From assembly GCA_041392475.1 (NCBI GenBank), contig JAWKLZ010000002.1:1620501-1684500 (forward strand): 64,000 nt of DNA, given 5' to 3'. The DNA is from Chitinophagales bacterium. Lineage in GTDB: Bacteria > Bacteroidota > Bacteroidia > Chitinophagales > UBA2359. Below the pieces are notes generated by a model. It was not told the DNA's origin and did no database searches. It was given only the letters and a program-made list of their open reading frames with translations. The position numbers and the translations under genes are program-made. Positions 44,819 through 54,043 of this stretch are shown piece by piece. The stretch's first letter is position 1; every line of letters starts with the position of its first letter.

Positions 44819-46708
44819 ATGTTGGATGTGATAAAACTGCTGCCTGATGCGATTGCGAATCAGATTGCAGCAGGAGAAGTGATACAAAGACCGGCTTCGG
44901 CGGTCAAAGAAATGTTGGAAAATGCGATTGACGCTGGAAGTACCCACATTCAATTGATTATCAAAGATGCAGGCAAAACACTTATTCAAGTAATTGACAA
45001 TGGAAGTGGTATGTCTGAAACGGACGCCCGCATGAGTTTTGAGCGTCATGCTACCTCCAAAATTACCAGCGCACAAGACCTATTCAGTATCCGCACGCTG
45101 GGATTTAGGGGTGAAGCGATGGCTTCAATTGCAGCCGTAGCACATGTAGAAATGAAAACTCGACAAGAAGGTAAAGAACTCGGCACACACATCATCATTG
45201 AAGGCTCAACGGTGACGCTGCAAGAACCTTGTCAATGCCCTGTCGGAACCTCCCTTGCTATCAAAAACTTGTTCTTCAACATTCCCGCACGTCGCAATTT
45301 CCTCAAATCCAATCCTGTAGAAATGCGTCACATTGTCGAAGAATTTCAACGAGTAGCACTTGCCAACCCCAAAATATTCTTTTCTTTACACAACAACGAC
45401 ATCGAAATTTTTCGGCTACCTTCTGCCAATATGCGAAAACGCATTGTAGGTATTTTTGGAGCTTCCTTCAATGAGCGATTGGTTCCCATTGAAGAACAAA
45501 CCGATTTTTTGCGGATATTTGGTTTTGTCGGCAAACCCGAATTTGCCCGCAAAACCCGTGGCGAACAGTACTTTTTTGTAAATGACCGCTTTATTAAAAG
45601 CTCTTATTTGCACCATGCTGTGTTGACTGCCTACAACGATATTTTGCCCAGCAAAAGCCATCCTTTGTATGTGGTATTTATTGACATTGACCCCGCTCGC
45701 ATTGATGTGAATGTGCATCCGACCAAACAGGAAATCAAATTTGATGATGAAAAAGTGGTTTATACCTTTGTGAATACGGCGGTCAAACGTGCTTTGGGAA
45801 CTTACAACATTACGCCAACGTTGGATTTTGACCACGATACCCAATTGATTTTCTCTTCAAGCCCAAAAAAGAAAAATCCCAAATCCGACTCCAATAATAG
45901 TTCTGATAAATCCTTCAATACCAGTTCAAAACCAACAGGTTCAAAGTTTGAAACCTCGAACCTAAATTTTCAAACAAGAACCTCCAAAGCTTCTGCCACT
46001 TCAAAACCGAGAGGTGATTGGCAGGAACTTTACAAAACAGAAGACATTGAAGTACCTGACGACATGACGACCATCACGTTTCAGAGTGCTGCCAACAAAC
46101 AAGCGAGTTTGCCCATTGAAGGAAAGGCAACGTTGGAGAAAAACCCCTACCAAATTCACCGCAGGTATATTTTAACACAAATTAAGTCGGGCTTCATTTT
46201 GATTGACCAAAAAGCGGCACATGAACGCATTTTGTATGAGCAGTGTCTGACGTTTATGGACAACAAAAAAGCGGAAACCCAAAAACAATTGTTTCCCGAA
46301 ACCATTGACCTACCTGCTGCTGATGCTACTTTGCTGAAAGAAATATTGCCAGATATTAATATTTTAGGTTATGACATACAGGAGTTTGGACAGACTACAT
46401 TTGTCATTCACGGGATTCCTGCTGATTTGAAAATAGGGAATGAGCAAGCTGCAATTGAACAATTATTGGAGCAATACAAACACAATTCGGACAAGTTGAA
46501 GCTCAACAAGCGAGAGAATTTGGCCCGAAGCATTGCCAAAAACACGGCAATCAAGGTTGGACAGAAAATGACCACTGAAGAAATGCAAAACCTTGTGGAC
46601 AAACTATTTGCGTGCCAGACTCCCTTTATTGCTCCCAACGGCAAACCTACCTTTGTGAAATACCGCATTGATGAGATAGAGAAACAATTTGACAAAAAAA
46701 ATAGTTAG
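44819..46708 (+). CDS. mutL: DNA mismatch repair protein MutL
   Basis: 629 residues, the usual length. The GHKL ATPase N-terminus is intact: IAAGEVIQRPASAVKEMLEN, DNGSGM, FERHATSKI and GFRGEAMASI. A variable linker rich in Ser and Lys (about 350-420) joins the C-terminal dimerisation domain. The endonuclease-type block reads DQKAAHERILYE at residue 463 (Lys where the motif usually has His). The usual downstream metal motifs ACHxAxR and CPHGRP appear as NTAIKVG and APNGKP. It couples MutS recognition to strand removal; whether it can nick DNA is doubtful. Confidence 0.95.
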   Translation: MLDVIKLLPDAIANQIAAGEVIQRPASAVKEMLENAIDAGSTHIQLIIKDAGKTLIQVIDNGSGMSETDARMSFERHATSKITSAQDLFSIRTLGFRGEAMASIAAVAHVEMKTRQEGKELGTHIIIEGSTVTLQEPCQCPVGTSLAIKNLFFNIPARRNFLKSNPVEMRHIVEEFQRVALANPKIFFSLHNNDIEIFRLPSANMRKRIVGIFGASFNERLVPIEEQTDFLRIFGFVGKPEFARKTRGEQYFFVNDRFIKSSYLHHAVLTAYNDILPSKSHPLYVVFIDIDPARIDVNVHPTKQEIKFDDEKVVYTFVNTAVKRALGTYNITPTLDFDHDTQLIFSSSPKKKNPKSDSNNSSDKSFNTSSKPTGSKFETSNLNFQTRTSKASATSKPRGDWQELYKTEDIEVPDDMTTITFQSAANKQASLPIEGKATLEKNPYQIHRRYILTQIKSGFILIDQKAAHERILYEQCLTFMDNKKAETQKQLFPETIDLPAADATLLKEILPDINILGYDIQEFGQTTFVIHGIPADLKIGNEQAAIEQLLEQYKHNSDKLKLNKRENLARSIAKNTAIKVGQKMTTEEMQNLVDKLFACQTPFIAPNGKPTFVKYRIDEIEKQFDKKNS

Positions 46709-46722
46709 TTTATATACATTTG
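46689..46722 (+). promoter_or_regulatory. Promoter of the first rhomboid gene
   Basis: TTG at 46689-46691, a 23-base spacer, TACATTTG at 46715-46722. The -33 element lies inside the last codons of mutL. Predicted leader about 80 bases. Confidence 0.45.
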
Positions 46723-46810
46723 TTGAAACTTCAAAAAGCCCTATAAAATGTTTTCTTCTGTAAATACCTACATTTGATTTTTGAAGTTCACTTAAAGTAC
46801 AGTATTGAAT

Positions 46811-47668
46811 ATGAGACAAGGATTTGGCGGTTTTCAACTGACTCCTGCGGTAAAAAACCTCTTGATTATAAATGGATTGATGTATTTAGCGACGGTTTCA
46901 CTGGTAAATGTGGACTTCAATCGCTTATTTGCTTTGCATCCATGGTTTGCATCTGATTTTTATCCACATCAATTCATCACCCACATTTTTATGCACGGAA
47001 GCACAATGCACCTGTTCATGAATATGTTTACGCTGTGGATGTTCGGAACGATGTTGGAGCAAGTTTGGGGCACAAAGCGATTTTTGATTTATTATATGTT
47101 GACAGGTATTGGAGCAGCATTGATGTACTATGGTGTGGACTATTGGGAAATAAAAAATACATACATTCCATTTGACAATGCGATTGCCAACCCTACGGTA
47201 GAGAATATTCGTGCCTTTGTGAACTATGCTCATGGATTGGATGGGATGCAACAGTACCTTGATTTTGACATGATGGATGCGTATCGAAGTTTTAGAGAAA
47301 GCTACACTAATATCATGCAAAATCCAGATGGGGCTAATACGATTTCATTGCAGGCGGCAGGAGTGTTTGCTGCAAAGGTAAAGGCTTCATTTGCCAACTT
47401 CCATACAATGTTGGGCGCTTCAGGTGCTGTTTTTGGTATTTTGTTGGCTTTCGGTATGACCTTTCCCGATATGAAAATCATGCTGTTGATTCCACCTATT
47501 CCGATGAAAGCAAAATACTTGGTGGCTTTATTTGCTGTTTTTGAATTGTATAGAGGTATGGCAAATGCACCTGACGACAATATTGCACACTTTGCACACT
47601 TGGGGGGCATGGTGGTTGGATTTTTCATACTGCGTTATTGGCGGTCAATGGGTGTGGGAGGAAAATAG
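46811..47668 (+). CDS. Rhomboid-family intramembrane serine protease
   Basis: 285 residues from the ATG at 46811; the frame begins two codons earlier at TTG. Multiple membrane segments. Catalytic Ser is in LGASGAVFGILLAF and the catalytic His in HFAHLGGMVVGF. The typical HxxxHLFMNMFTLWMFG block is present near residue 60-75. A long loop of about 80 residues sits between segments 2 and 3. It cleaves membrane proteins within or near the bilayer; the substrate is unknown. Confidence 0.9.
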   Translation: MRQGFGGFQLTPAVKNLLIINGLMYLATVSLVNVDFNRLFALHPWFASDFYPHQFITHIFMHGSTMHLFMNMFTLWMFGTMLEQVWGTKRFLIYYMLTGIGAALMYYGVDYWEIKNTYIPFDNAIANPTVENIRAFVNYAHGLDGMQQYLDFDMMDAYRSFRESYTNIMQNPDGANTISLQAAGVFAAKVKASFANFHTMLGASGAVFGILLAFGMTFPDMKIMLLIPPIPMKAKYLVALFAVFELYRGMANAPDDNIAHFAHLGGMVVGFFILRYWRSMGVGGK

Positions 47669-47846
47669 TATAGTGATTAGTAAATTAGTGACTAGTGATT
47701 GGCTTTTCAAAATATTTAGATTGAAGTGGTTATAAGAAAAATGAGTTGCTTTCTATTTACTTCTTGTTGTAGAAACAAGCTCAGATAGAGTCTCAAAAAT
47801 CTAATTAGAATTAAATTTCAAAAAAAACAATTAAATATTTTTATAT

Positions 47847-48791
47847 ATGTCAGTTTATGGCAACAATTCGATTATTGACGATATCCGACATGAGTTTCGG
47901 TACGGCAATGTCGTCAATAAACTAATTCTTATCAATGTTGCGGTATTTCTTGCCGTGCGATTGCTGCATTTGGTGATGTATTTGGCTACAAATACATCCT
48001 TGGGAGAATTTGAAAACGACTATGTGACTTGGCTGATGGTTCCCTCTAATCTCAAAGATTTTTTGTGGCAGCCGTGGTCTATTATCACCTATATGTTCCT
48101 GCAAACGAGCTTCATGCATATTTTGATGAATATGATCGTCTTGTATGTTTTTGGGAAGTTGCTGCTGGGATTTTTGGGTGATCGACAAGTATTTCCAATT
48201 TATGTACTAGGTGGTATTGCAGGAGCGTTATTGTATATGTTAGTTTTCAATCTTTCACCTGCTTTTCAGAGTATTTCAGGAACGCACATGCTGGGTGCTT
48301 CGGCGGGCGTAATGGCAGTTATGCTGGCGATGTGTGCCATGCAGCCCAATTACCAAGTCATGCTCTTTTTTATTGGTGCAGTTCAGGTCAAATACATTGC
48401 AGCAGTATTCATTCTGATGGACTTACTCAATATTTCGCAAGAGAATCCTGGTGGACACATTGCTCACTTAGGCGGTGCATTGTTTGGTTTTTTCTACATC
48501 AAGCAGCTCCAAAAAGGCAAAGATTGGGGAGATGGATTGAACCGACTCATGGACTTTTTGGCTACGGTTTTCAAACCTGGGCCTAAGAAACCCAAGGTGG
48601 TCTATAGAAACGAAAAAAAGCAGGAGCAAACCAGAGCGGCAAACAATGGAAAGGTAAGCAAACAAAAAACAATGGATCCTTTGGTGCAAGCTAAAATTGA
48701 CACAATTTTGGATAAAATCAGTGAATCAGGCTACAATAGTTTGACAAAGGAAGAAAGGGAATTTTTATTTAAAGCCAAAGATGGTGAGTAA
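47847..48791 (+). CDS. Second rhomboid-family intramembrane serine protease
   Basis: 314 residues. Catalytic Ser in MLGASAGVMAVM and His in GGHIAHLGGALFGF. The HILMNMIVLYVFGKLLLGF block is in place. A C-terminal cytoplasmic extension of about 90 residues is basic and ends in SGYNSLTKEEREFLFKAKDG, a motif also found at the end of other Bacteroidota rhomboids. It follows the first rhomboid by 178 bases. The two share layout but are clearly diverged. Confidence 0.9.
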   Translation: MSVYGNNSIIDDIRHEFRYGNVVNKLILINVAVFLAVRLLHLVMYLATNTSLGEFENDYVTWLMVPSNLKDFLWQPWSIITYMFLQTSFMHILMNMIVLYVFGKLLLGFLGDRQVFPIYVLGGIAGALLYMLVFNLSPAFQSISGTHMLGASAGVMAVMLAMCAMQPNYQVMLFFIGAVQVKYIAAVFILMDLLNISQENPGGHIAHLGGALFGFFYIKQLQKGKDWGDGLNRLMDFLATVFKPGPKKPKVVYRNEKKQEQTRAANNGKVSKQKTMDPLVQAKIDTILDKISESGYNSLTKEEREFLFKAKDGE

Positions 48792-48837
48792 AACATAGTT
48801 TCTGATTTTAAGCACCCATATTAACCGTTCCTGAAGG

Positions 48838-50019
48838 ATGAAGGACACCAAAAAACTATCTATCTTTAATAGCATCATCTTCAAACTCAATTTGGTGGTA
48901 GCCTTTGCGTTGCTGCTAACTTACCCTGTGCCTTTCATCAACCCTTCCAGTTTTTGGCTTTCTGCAATATGGGGACTTACCTATCCTTTTTTGCTGCTTG
49001 TCAACTGTGGTTTTTTAGTTTATTGGCTGCTCAAAAGGCGTTGGCAAATACTCTTATCCCTTATTACCATTCTATTGGGATGGAATTTATTGACCAAAAC
49101 GATTGCTTTTCATATCGTTGAAAACAAAAGCGAAATCGTCGAAACTGCAAAAGAAGGCACGGAAGAAACACCCGAAAAAGACGCAACGGATGTAAAAATC
49201 ATGACCTACAATGTCCAAAATTTTGACCTCTACAATTGGACAGAGAACGTAGAATCTCGCAATAAAATGATTGAGCTGATTCAAAGCGAGCAGCCCGATA
49301 TCATCAATTTTCAGGAGTTTTATACAGATGATAATGATGATAGCCAGTTTCACAATGTCAAATTATTGGTCAATGAGTTGGGTTACAAGCATTACTCATT
49401 TGAAAAAACACTCACACTTAGAACAACGAATCACTGGGGTTTGGCGACTTTCTCCAAATTTCCAATTGTAAACAAAGACAGAATCACTTTCCCCGAAACG
49501 CAAAATAACATTGTAGCCTACTCCGACATCAACATCAAGGGTGACACCATTCGCCTCTTCAACCTACACCTGCAATCCATACACTTGGGGCGACAAGATT
49601 TGAAGTATTTGAAACAGTTGGGTTTGGGAGAAAAGGATGGGAAACAGGAAGAAAAGACCGATCACTGGAAATCGTTTACTTCAATTGTATCTAAACTTAA
49701 AGCCGCCTATGTCAAACGGGGCAATCAGGCACGCACTTTGGCAGACCATATCCAAGAATCTCCACATCGGGTCATTGTCTGTGGTGACTTCAACGATACG
49801 CCAACTTCTTATACCTACCAAACGATTTCGAAGAATCTGCAAGACGCTTTCCTCAAAACGGGCTTGGGTTTGGGAGGCACTTATGCGGGACCGCTGCCTT
49901 CTTTTCGGATTGACTATATGCTGCTCGATCCTTCTTTTGAAGCACGTTCCACCGAGGTCATTCGCAAAAAATATTCAGACCATTATCCAATGACTTGTGA
50001 GTTTAGGATTTGGAAATGA
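48838..50019 (+). CDS. Membrane-anchored endonuclease/exonuclease/phosphatase-family protein
   Basis: 393 residues. Three N-terminal membrane segments (about 15-95) then the EEP domain: DVKIMTYNVQNFDLYN, a Glu in INFQEFYTD, FNLHLQSIH, the metal-site VCGDFNDTP and C-terminal RIDYMLLDPS with SDHYPMTCEF. It is 46 bases downstream of the second rhomboid. Such proteins are common in Bacteroidota with this exact layout and have unknown substrates, probably phosphodiesters or phospholipids at the cell envelope. Confidence 0.85.
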   Translation: MKDTKKLSIFNSIIFKLNLVVAFALLLTYPVPFINPSSFWLSAIWGLTYPFLLLVNCGFLVYWLLKRRWQILLSLITILLGWNLLTKTIAFHIVENKSEIVETAKEGTEETPEKDATDVKIMTYNVQNFDLYNWTENVESRNKMIELIQSEQPDIINFQEFYTDDNDDSQFHNVKLLVNELGYKHYSFEKTLTLRTTNHWGLATFSKFPIVNKDRITFPETQNNIVAYSDINIKGDTIRLFNLHLQSIHLGRQDLKYLKQLGLGEKDGKQEEKTDHWKSFTSIVSKLKAAYVKRGNQARTLADHIQESPHRVIVCGDFNDTPTSYTYQTISKNLQDAFLKTGLGLGGTYAGPLPSFRIDYMLLDPSFEARSTEVIRKKYSDHYPMTCEFRIWK

Positions 50020-50031
50020 GTGAGTTGTAAA

Positions 50032-50059
50032 GGAGGAATTATATCTTTTCTATTCCTCC
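50032..50059. terminator. Hairpin between convergent genes
   Basis: GGAGGAAT and its complement with a 12-base loop. It overlaps the end of the minus-strand Y3 gene and lies 12 bases after the plus-strand stop at 50019. Confidence 0.5.
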
Positions 50060-51546
50060 ACCACCAATTTCCCACTACTCACTTCTCTCCCTTCAATCCT
50101 CACCCGATACAAATACAATCCACTTTCCCAACCTTCAACATTCAAGTCCATTTCCAAATCACCAATCTCCAATCTCCAATTCCCCATTTCTCTCCCCTGC
50201 AAATCATACACATCCAAAACCGCTTCCTTTCCTTTCGGCAGCCGATGCTGAAAAGTCACTCGATTTTGGGCAGGGTTGGGATAAAAATGGGTGGGATAAT
50301 GAGTCGTCACTTCGTACTGAATTGAAGTAGTCAAAATACTGTCGCAATTGGCGGGCTGACAGGTGTTGCCGAGGCTGTCTACTTTGAGAACCCAACCGTC
50401 TTGGGTTTCGCTTTCTACGCCTTTACTCCACCCACACATGACAAATCCATTGTCCTCTGTGACTTCAAAATCCCATAAATAGTGATTAGAACGTAAAATA
50501 TTAGAATAGGCTTTCGTCCACAAGCTGTCTCCTTCCGATGTTAGTTTCATCAATATACCAGACAACCGCCCCGAATCTTTGTGATTGCGAGAATGCCCAA
50601 TGACGACTAAACTTCCGTCTTCTAATTCTCGTACCTCTCGAAAAATATCATCTAATTGCAATCCATTGAGAGCTAAAGTACCTGAATATTTTTTCTCCCA
50701 TAGCATATTTCCTTCTTTGTCAATTTTGAAAATATATCCATTGGGGTCACTTTCAAGAATAGAATTAGGGTATTGATAACCAACGATTACATATCCATCT
50801 TCCACCTCCAATATGTCCGAACATTCCTCTAAATGACCATTTCCATAAGTTTCTTCCCACAGCATATTTCCCTCGCTATCAATTTGAAAAACCCATATAT
50901 TTCGATTCACTGCCTCTTGATAGGACATCCAGCCCATGACCAGATACCCCCCCTCTTCCAATTCGATAATTTCATTTACTTGGGCATCTTCCTCCAAACT
51001 ACCATAGTCTTTCTGCCACTCCATATTGCCCAAACTATCGGTTTTGACAATATAGGCCTGTCCCAATTCATCGGGGAAATTTAGAGAAAATCCTGCCATC
51101 ATAAAGCCCTTATCGCTTGTAGGAGTCAATTTTCGAGCTCCTTCAACCAGTATTCCCAAATCATAGGTCTGTTCCCATAAGAGTTCTCCTTCCAAAGAAA
51201 TAGATGCCAAATAATATTTACTATCTGATAGAGAATCCTTTCGGCTAAAAAAAACAAAGATTTTATCCTCTACAATTTGTAAGTGTCCCTCTAAATAATC
51301 GTGATTGTCTCCTTCCCCATAATTATACAAACTTTTTACTTCTCCTTGTTTGTCAATTTTCCAAATAGTATATATATCTTCACCATTAGTAAGAGTAGAA
51401 GGTCCCAAAACAAAATATTCCTCTCCAACAATTTCCAATGATTTCATGGTCTGCCTACCTTCGAGAATATCGTAGTTCTTATTGAAATAGGTTTCTTGAG
51501 CCATGATAGTTAGAGATAAAAGTAAGAGTATAAGTGTAAATCTCAT
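50050..51546 (-). CDS. T9SS-exported repeat (propeller-like) protein, copy Y3
   Basis: 498 residues with a signal peptide (MRFTLILLLLSLTIMAQ). About seven repeats of 45-55 residues of the form GNMLWEETYG...DILEVEDGYVIVGYQY, each giving a W-x-K/E-x-Y-G strand and a GG/DGY-x-x-x-G turn, consistent with a beta-propeller. The C-terminal 80 residues are a type A T9SS sorting domain (HFYPNPAQNRVTFQHRLPKG). Its last 242 codons are base-for-base identical to copy Y2 (54044-55534), but the first half is diverged. Ligand unknown; presumably cell-surface or secreted. Confidence 0.85.
   Translation of the reverse strand: MRFTLILLLLSLTIMAQETYFNKNYDILEGRQTMKSLEIVGEEYFVLGPSTLTNGEDIYTIWKIDKQGEVKSLYNYGEGDNHDYLEGHLQIVEDKIFVFFSRKDSLSDSKYYLASISLEGELLWEQTYDLGILVEGARKLTPTSDKGFMMAGFSLNFPDELGQAYIVKTDSLGNMEWQKDYGSLEEDAQVNEIIELEEGGYLVMGWMSYQEAVNRNIWVFQIDSEGNMLWEETYGNGHLEECSDILEVEDGYVIVGYQYPNSILESDPNGYIFKIDKEGNMLWEKKYSGTLALNGLQLDDIFREVRELEDGSLVVIGHSRNHKDSGRLSGILMKLTSEGDSLWTKAYSNILRSNHYLWDFEVTEDNGFVMCGWSKGVESETQDGWVLKVDSLGNTCQPANCDSILTTSIQYEVTTHYPTHFYPNPAQNRVTFQHRLPKGKEAVLDVYDLQGREMGNWRLEIGDLEMDLNVEGWESGLYLYRVRIEGREVSSGKLVVEE
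50056..50781 (-). repeat. Long identical repeat shared by Y3 and Y2 (left copy)
   Basis: About 726 bases identical, as far as I could compare line by line, to 54047-54772. Both ends stop abruptly: identity falls at once upstream of 50781 and at the gene end. This is the pattern left by recent gene conversion or recombination between the paralogues. Confidence 0.8.
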
Positions 51547-51564
51547 ATTATTTGTATTTTATGT

Positions 51565-51599
51565 AAATCCCCAAAACTACTATTGGGTTTTGGGGATTT
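51565..51599. terminator. Hairpin at the X3-Y3 junction
   Basis: A 13-bp perfect stem (AAATCCCCAAAAC and complement) between the X3 remnant and the Y3 start. A T run follows on the plus side only, so its role on the minus strand is less sure. Confidence 0.6.
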
Positions 51600-51613
51600 T
51601 TTTTTTCAAAAAA

Positions 51614-52181
51614 TTACTGACTAATAATGACCTTATGACTTACTGATTGTTCTTCAGATTCAATTTTGAAGAAATAAGTGCCATTTGGTGCGTTTATTTT
51701 CAACTGATTTTTGCCAAGCTCCAAAATTTCTTGTTGTATCAGTTGTCCTGTAATATTGTACACCAATAACCTTGCTTCTTCTACCAAAGATTCCACTGTA
51801 ACTTGTCCCTCGTTTGGATTGGGATAAATCTGAATGAAGGAAGCTAAATCATTGGAATTAGCTTTTTTGTTACTTTGAGAATCTTCCTTATGGGGTATTC
51901 TATCAATTGCAGTTTGATTCAGCATTGCCAATAGACTTTCTGCATATACACTGCCATAGTTATTTGCTTGTGCAATGTTCTCTACAGTCTGCAATTCTGA
52001 ACTTGTCATTTCTGTATATTTTCTACCACTTACTTTCACATCAATCAACAATTGGTAAAATTGAAGATAGGAAGCATCGTAAACACATTTCAAACTGTTG
52101 CCAAAATTGGAAATTGTACCGATTACTTCGACATCCTTGATTGGCAAAGTCTTGAAACTTTGGCAACGGTTGAAAACCTTG
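51614..52181 (-). pseudogene. Remnant X3: C-terminal end of an X-type T9SS protein
   Basis: Only the last 155 or so codons of an X-type gene remain. The segment VYDASYLQFYQLLIDVKVSG to YGSVYAESLLAMLNQT matches the intact protein at 57464-59200, followed by a complete T9SS sorting domain (FIQIYPNPNEGQVTVE to the end). The frame opens back to 52267, but bases from 52182 belong to the intron and there is no start codon in the remnant. The 36 bases next to the intron are the hairpin repeat. Confidence 0.8.
52146..52181. repeat. Hairpin repeat, left part of the copy split by the group II intron
   Basis: 36 bases identical to 55836-55871. The full element contains a short palindrome and a second hairpin formed by GGCAACGGTT and AACCTTGCC. 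The group II intron has inserted inside the second arm (after AACCTTG); the rest continues at 54028. Confidence 0.75.
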
Positions 52182-52664
52182 GTGTGTCCTGAATGCTCAT
52201 AGAGCAATGCTATCATTGAGATGGAGGAAACGACCCTCCGAAGGCTACTTACAGGAGTCGCCTTCAAACCACCTTCGGGTGCTTTAACTGTGAAGTTAAG
52301 GTACTGAGCGCAGAAGGAAAAGGCTATTGGCTAAATAGTCAGGTAAGTATGAAAGAGCTGAACGCAAGTGAACCACTGATGAAGCATCGAAACAACCAAC
52401 CGACCTCGTCAAAAGCGAAAATCAGGGTCATTTCGTGATAACTTTAGCGGCAACCTGTTTACTGGCTAAAGGGTGAGCGGTGTATAAGTGGCAGGACTTT
52501 CATATAGGCTCAATGATGGAACAGGAGAGACGAACATCTATGACAATACTCTGAGAAAGAGTAAGATGTTCGAGTCGGACTATGTCATAGTAGTGTTGAA
52601 GATTCTGTAATGGGATTGGAGCGAAGGGCATAGCTCATTTACGTTTTAATATTTTAACAACCTC

Positions 52665-52685
52665 AAAAAAAAAAAAAAAAAAAAA
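52665..52685 (+). repeat. A21 homopolymer
   Basis: A run of about 21 A immediately before the GGAAGGA ribosome-binding site of the intron RT gene. Length is probably variable between clones. Confidence 0.7.
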
Positions 52686-52697
52686 GGAAGGATTAGG

Positions 52698-53942
52698 ATG
52701 GTTAAAACAAAGTCACAGCCTATTACCAAACAGATGGTATGGGCAGCGTATAAACGAGTGAAGACGAATCAAGGCGGTTCAGGAGTGGATGGAATGAGTT
52801 TATCTGATTTAGAGACAGACTTATCCAACCAACTGTATAAACTATGGAATCGACTGAGCTCAGGTAGTTACTTTCCACCTCCTGTCAAAGAGGTGGAAAT
52901 ACCGAAAGGAAATGGCAAAACACGTAAGTTGGGTATACCCACGGTTTTAGACCGCATCGCCCAACAGGTAGTTAAAGACCATTTAGAACCAAAGATAGAA
53001 CCTTGTTTTCACAACAGTTCTTATGGCTATCGCCCGAATCGCTCTGCACATGCAGCGATTGGAGTAGCTAAAGAGCATTGTTGGAGATTAGATTGGGTGA
53101 TTGACTTGGATATAAAGGGTTTCTTTGATGAACTGAATCATGAGCTGTTGTTTAAGGCACTGTATCGTCATACGGACGAGAAATGGGTGTTGATGTATAT
53201 AGATAGATGGCTAAAGGCGAGTGTAATCACAAAAGATGGCACGAAGCGAGAGCGAACGAAAGGTACACCTCAAGGAGGTGTTATTAGTCCCTTATTAGCC
53301 AATCTATATTTGCATTATGGATTTGATAAATGGATGGAAAAGCAATTCCCAAGTTTATCATTTGAAAGATATGCAGATGACATCATTGTTCACTGTCAAA
53401 GTGAGCGACAAGCTGAATATGTGTTGAGTCAAATTCGGGAACGACTACAAGCCTGTAAACTTGAATTACATCCCGACAAAACCAAGATAGTGTATTGTCG
53501 AGACAGTAATCGCAAGCAATCAACAGACAAACCCATGCAGTTTACTTTTCTGGGCTATGATTTCAAAGCGAGGAAAAGTAAGAATAGTCGAGATAATCGG
53601 GTATTTTACAGTTTTACACCTGCTATCAGCAACAAAGCAAAACAGCGGATAATCAAAGAACTCAGGCAACTTGGAATACAAAGGCGCACGGGTACAACTA
53701 TCTACGGTCTTGCTAAAATGCTCAATAGAAAGTTGGAAGGCTGGATAAACTACTATGGTCGATACCGAAAATCGGTCATGTGGAAAATATTCTCAGTACT
53801 CAATATTCGGCTAATACGATGGGCAAGGAACACTTACAAACGGTTTAAGGGCAGTTGGCGCAAAGCTCACAAAGCTTTAAAGCAATTGCAGAAACGACAA
53901 CCGAATCTATTTGTTCACTGGCGGCATGGCTATACGATTTAG
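52698..53942 (+). CDS. Group II intron reverse transcriptase/maturase
   Basis: 414 residues. RT motifs in order: SGVDGMSLSDLE, KLGIPTVLDRIAQQVV, SYGYRPNRSAHAAI, VIDLDIKGFFDELNH, KGTPQGGVISPLLANLYLH, the catalytic YADD at residues 225-228 and LHPDKTKIVYC. The maturase X domain follows (LEGWINYYGRY). There is no C-terminal HNH endonuclease, so mobility would be nick-independent or use replication forks. Ribosome-binding site GGAAGGA is 6 bases before the ATG and follows a 21-A tract. Confidence 0.95.
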   Translation: MVKTKSQPITKQMVWAAYKRVKTNQGGSGVDGMSLSDLETDLSNQLYKLWNRLSSGSYFPPPVKEVEIPKGNGKTRKLGIPTVLDRIAQQVVKDHLEPKIEPCFHNSSYGYRPNRSAHAAIGVAKEHCWRLDWVIDLDIKGFFDELNHELLFKALYRHTDEKWVLMYIDRWLKASVITKDGTKRERTKGTPQGGVISPLLANLYLHYGFDKWMEKQFPSLSFERYADDIIVHCQSERQAEYVLSQIRERLQACKLELHPDKTKIVYCRDSNRKQSTDKPMQFTFLGYDFKARKSKNSRDNRVFYSFTPAISNKAKQRIIKELRQLGIQRRTGTTIYGLAKMLNRKLEGWINYYGRYRKSVMWKIFSVLNIRLIRWARNTYKRFKGSWRKAHKALKQLQKRQPNLFVHWRHGYTI

Positions 53943-53954
53943 ACTGAATGAGAA

Positions 53955-54027
53955 GAGCCGTATGAGTCGAGAGGTTCACGTACGGTTCTGTGAGAGGCTG
54001 GGGGTGAAATTCCCCGACCTACTCGAC
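53955..54027 (+). ncRNA. Group II intron domains V and VI
   Basis: Domain V at 53955-53988 starts GAGCCGTATGAG and ends CACGTACGGTTC, the canonical catalytic hairpin. Domain VI follows (GGCTGGGGGTGAAATTCCCC) with the bulged A expected near its 3' side. Only 13 bases separate domain V from the RT stop. Confidence 0.85.
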
Positions 54028-54043
54028 CCAACAGTTGAACAAC

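Larger units (their letters stand above)
52182..54027 (+). mobile_element. Complete group II intron with reverse-transcriptase ORF
   Basis: Boundaries come from comparing the interrupted site with the intact copy at 55836-55900: flanks read ...AAACCTTG | CCAACA.... The intron begins GTGTG, as group II introns do, and ends in AC. The 5' 500 bases are a structured region (domains I-III, many short complementary segments). The RT gene lies in domain IV, and domains V and VI are at the 3' end (53955-54027). Length 1846 bases. It lies on the strand opposite to the surface-protein genes, so it cannot splice from their transcripts in sense. Confidence 0.9.

Noticed and set aside
52182..52267. Apparent start of the 51614 gene at 52267
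   Set aside because: Those bases belong to the group II intron on the other strand; the remnant has no start of its own.
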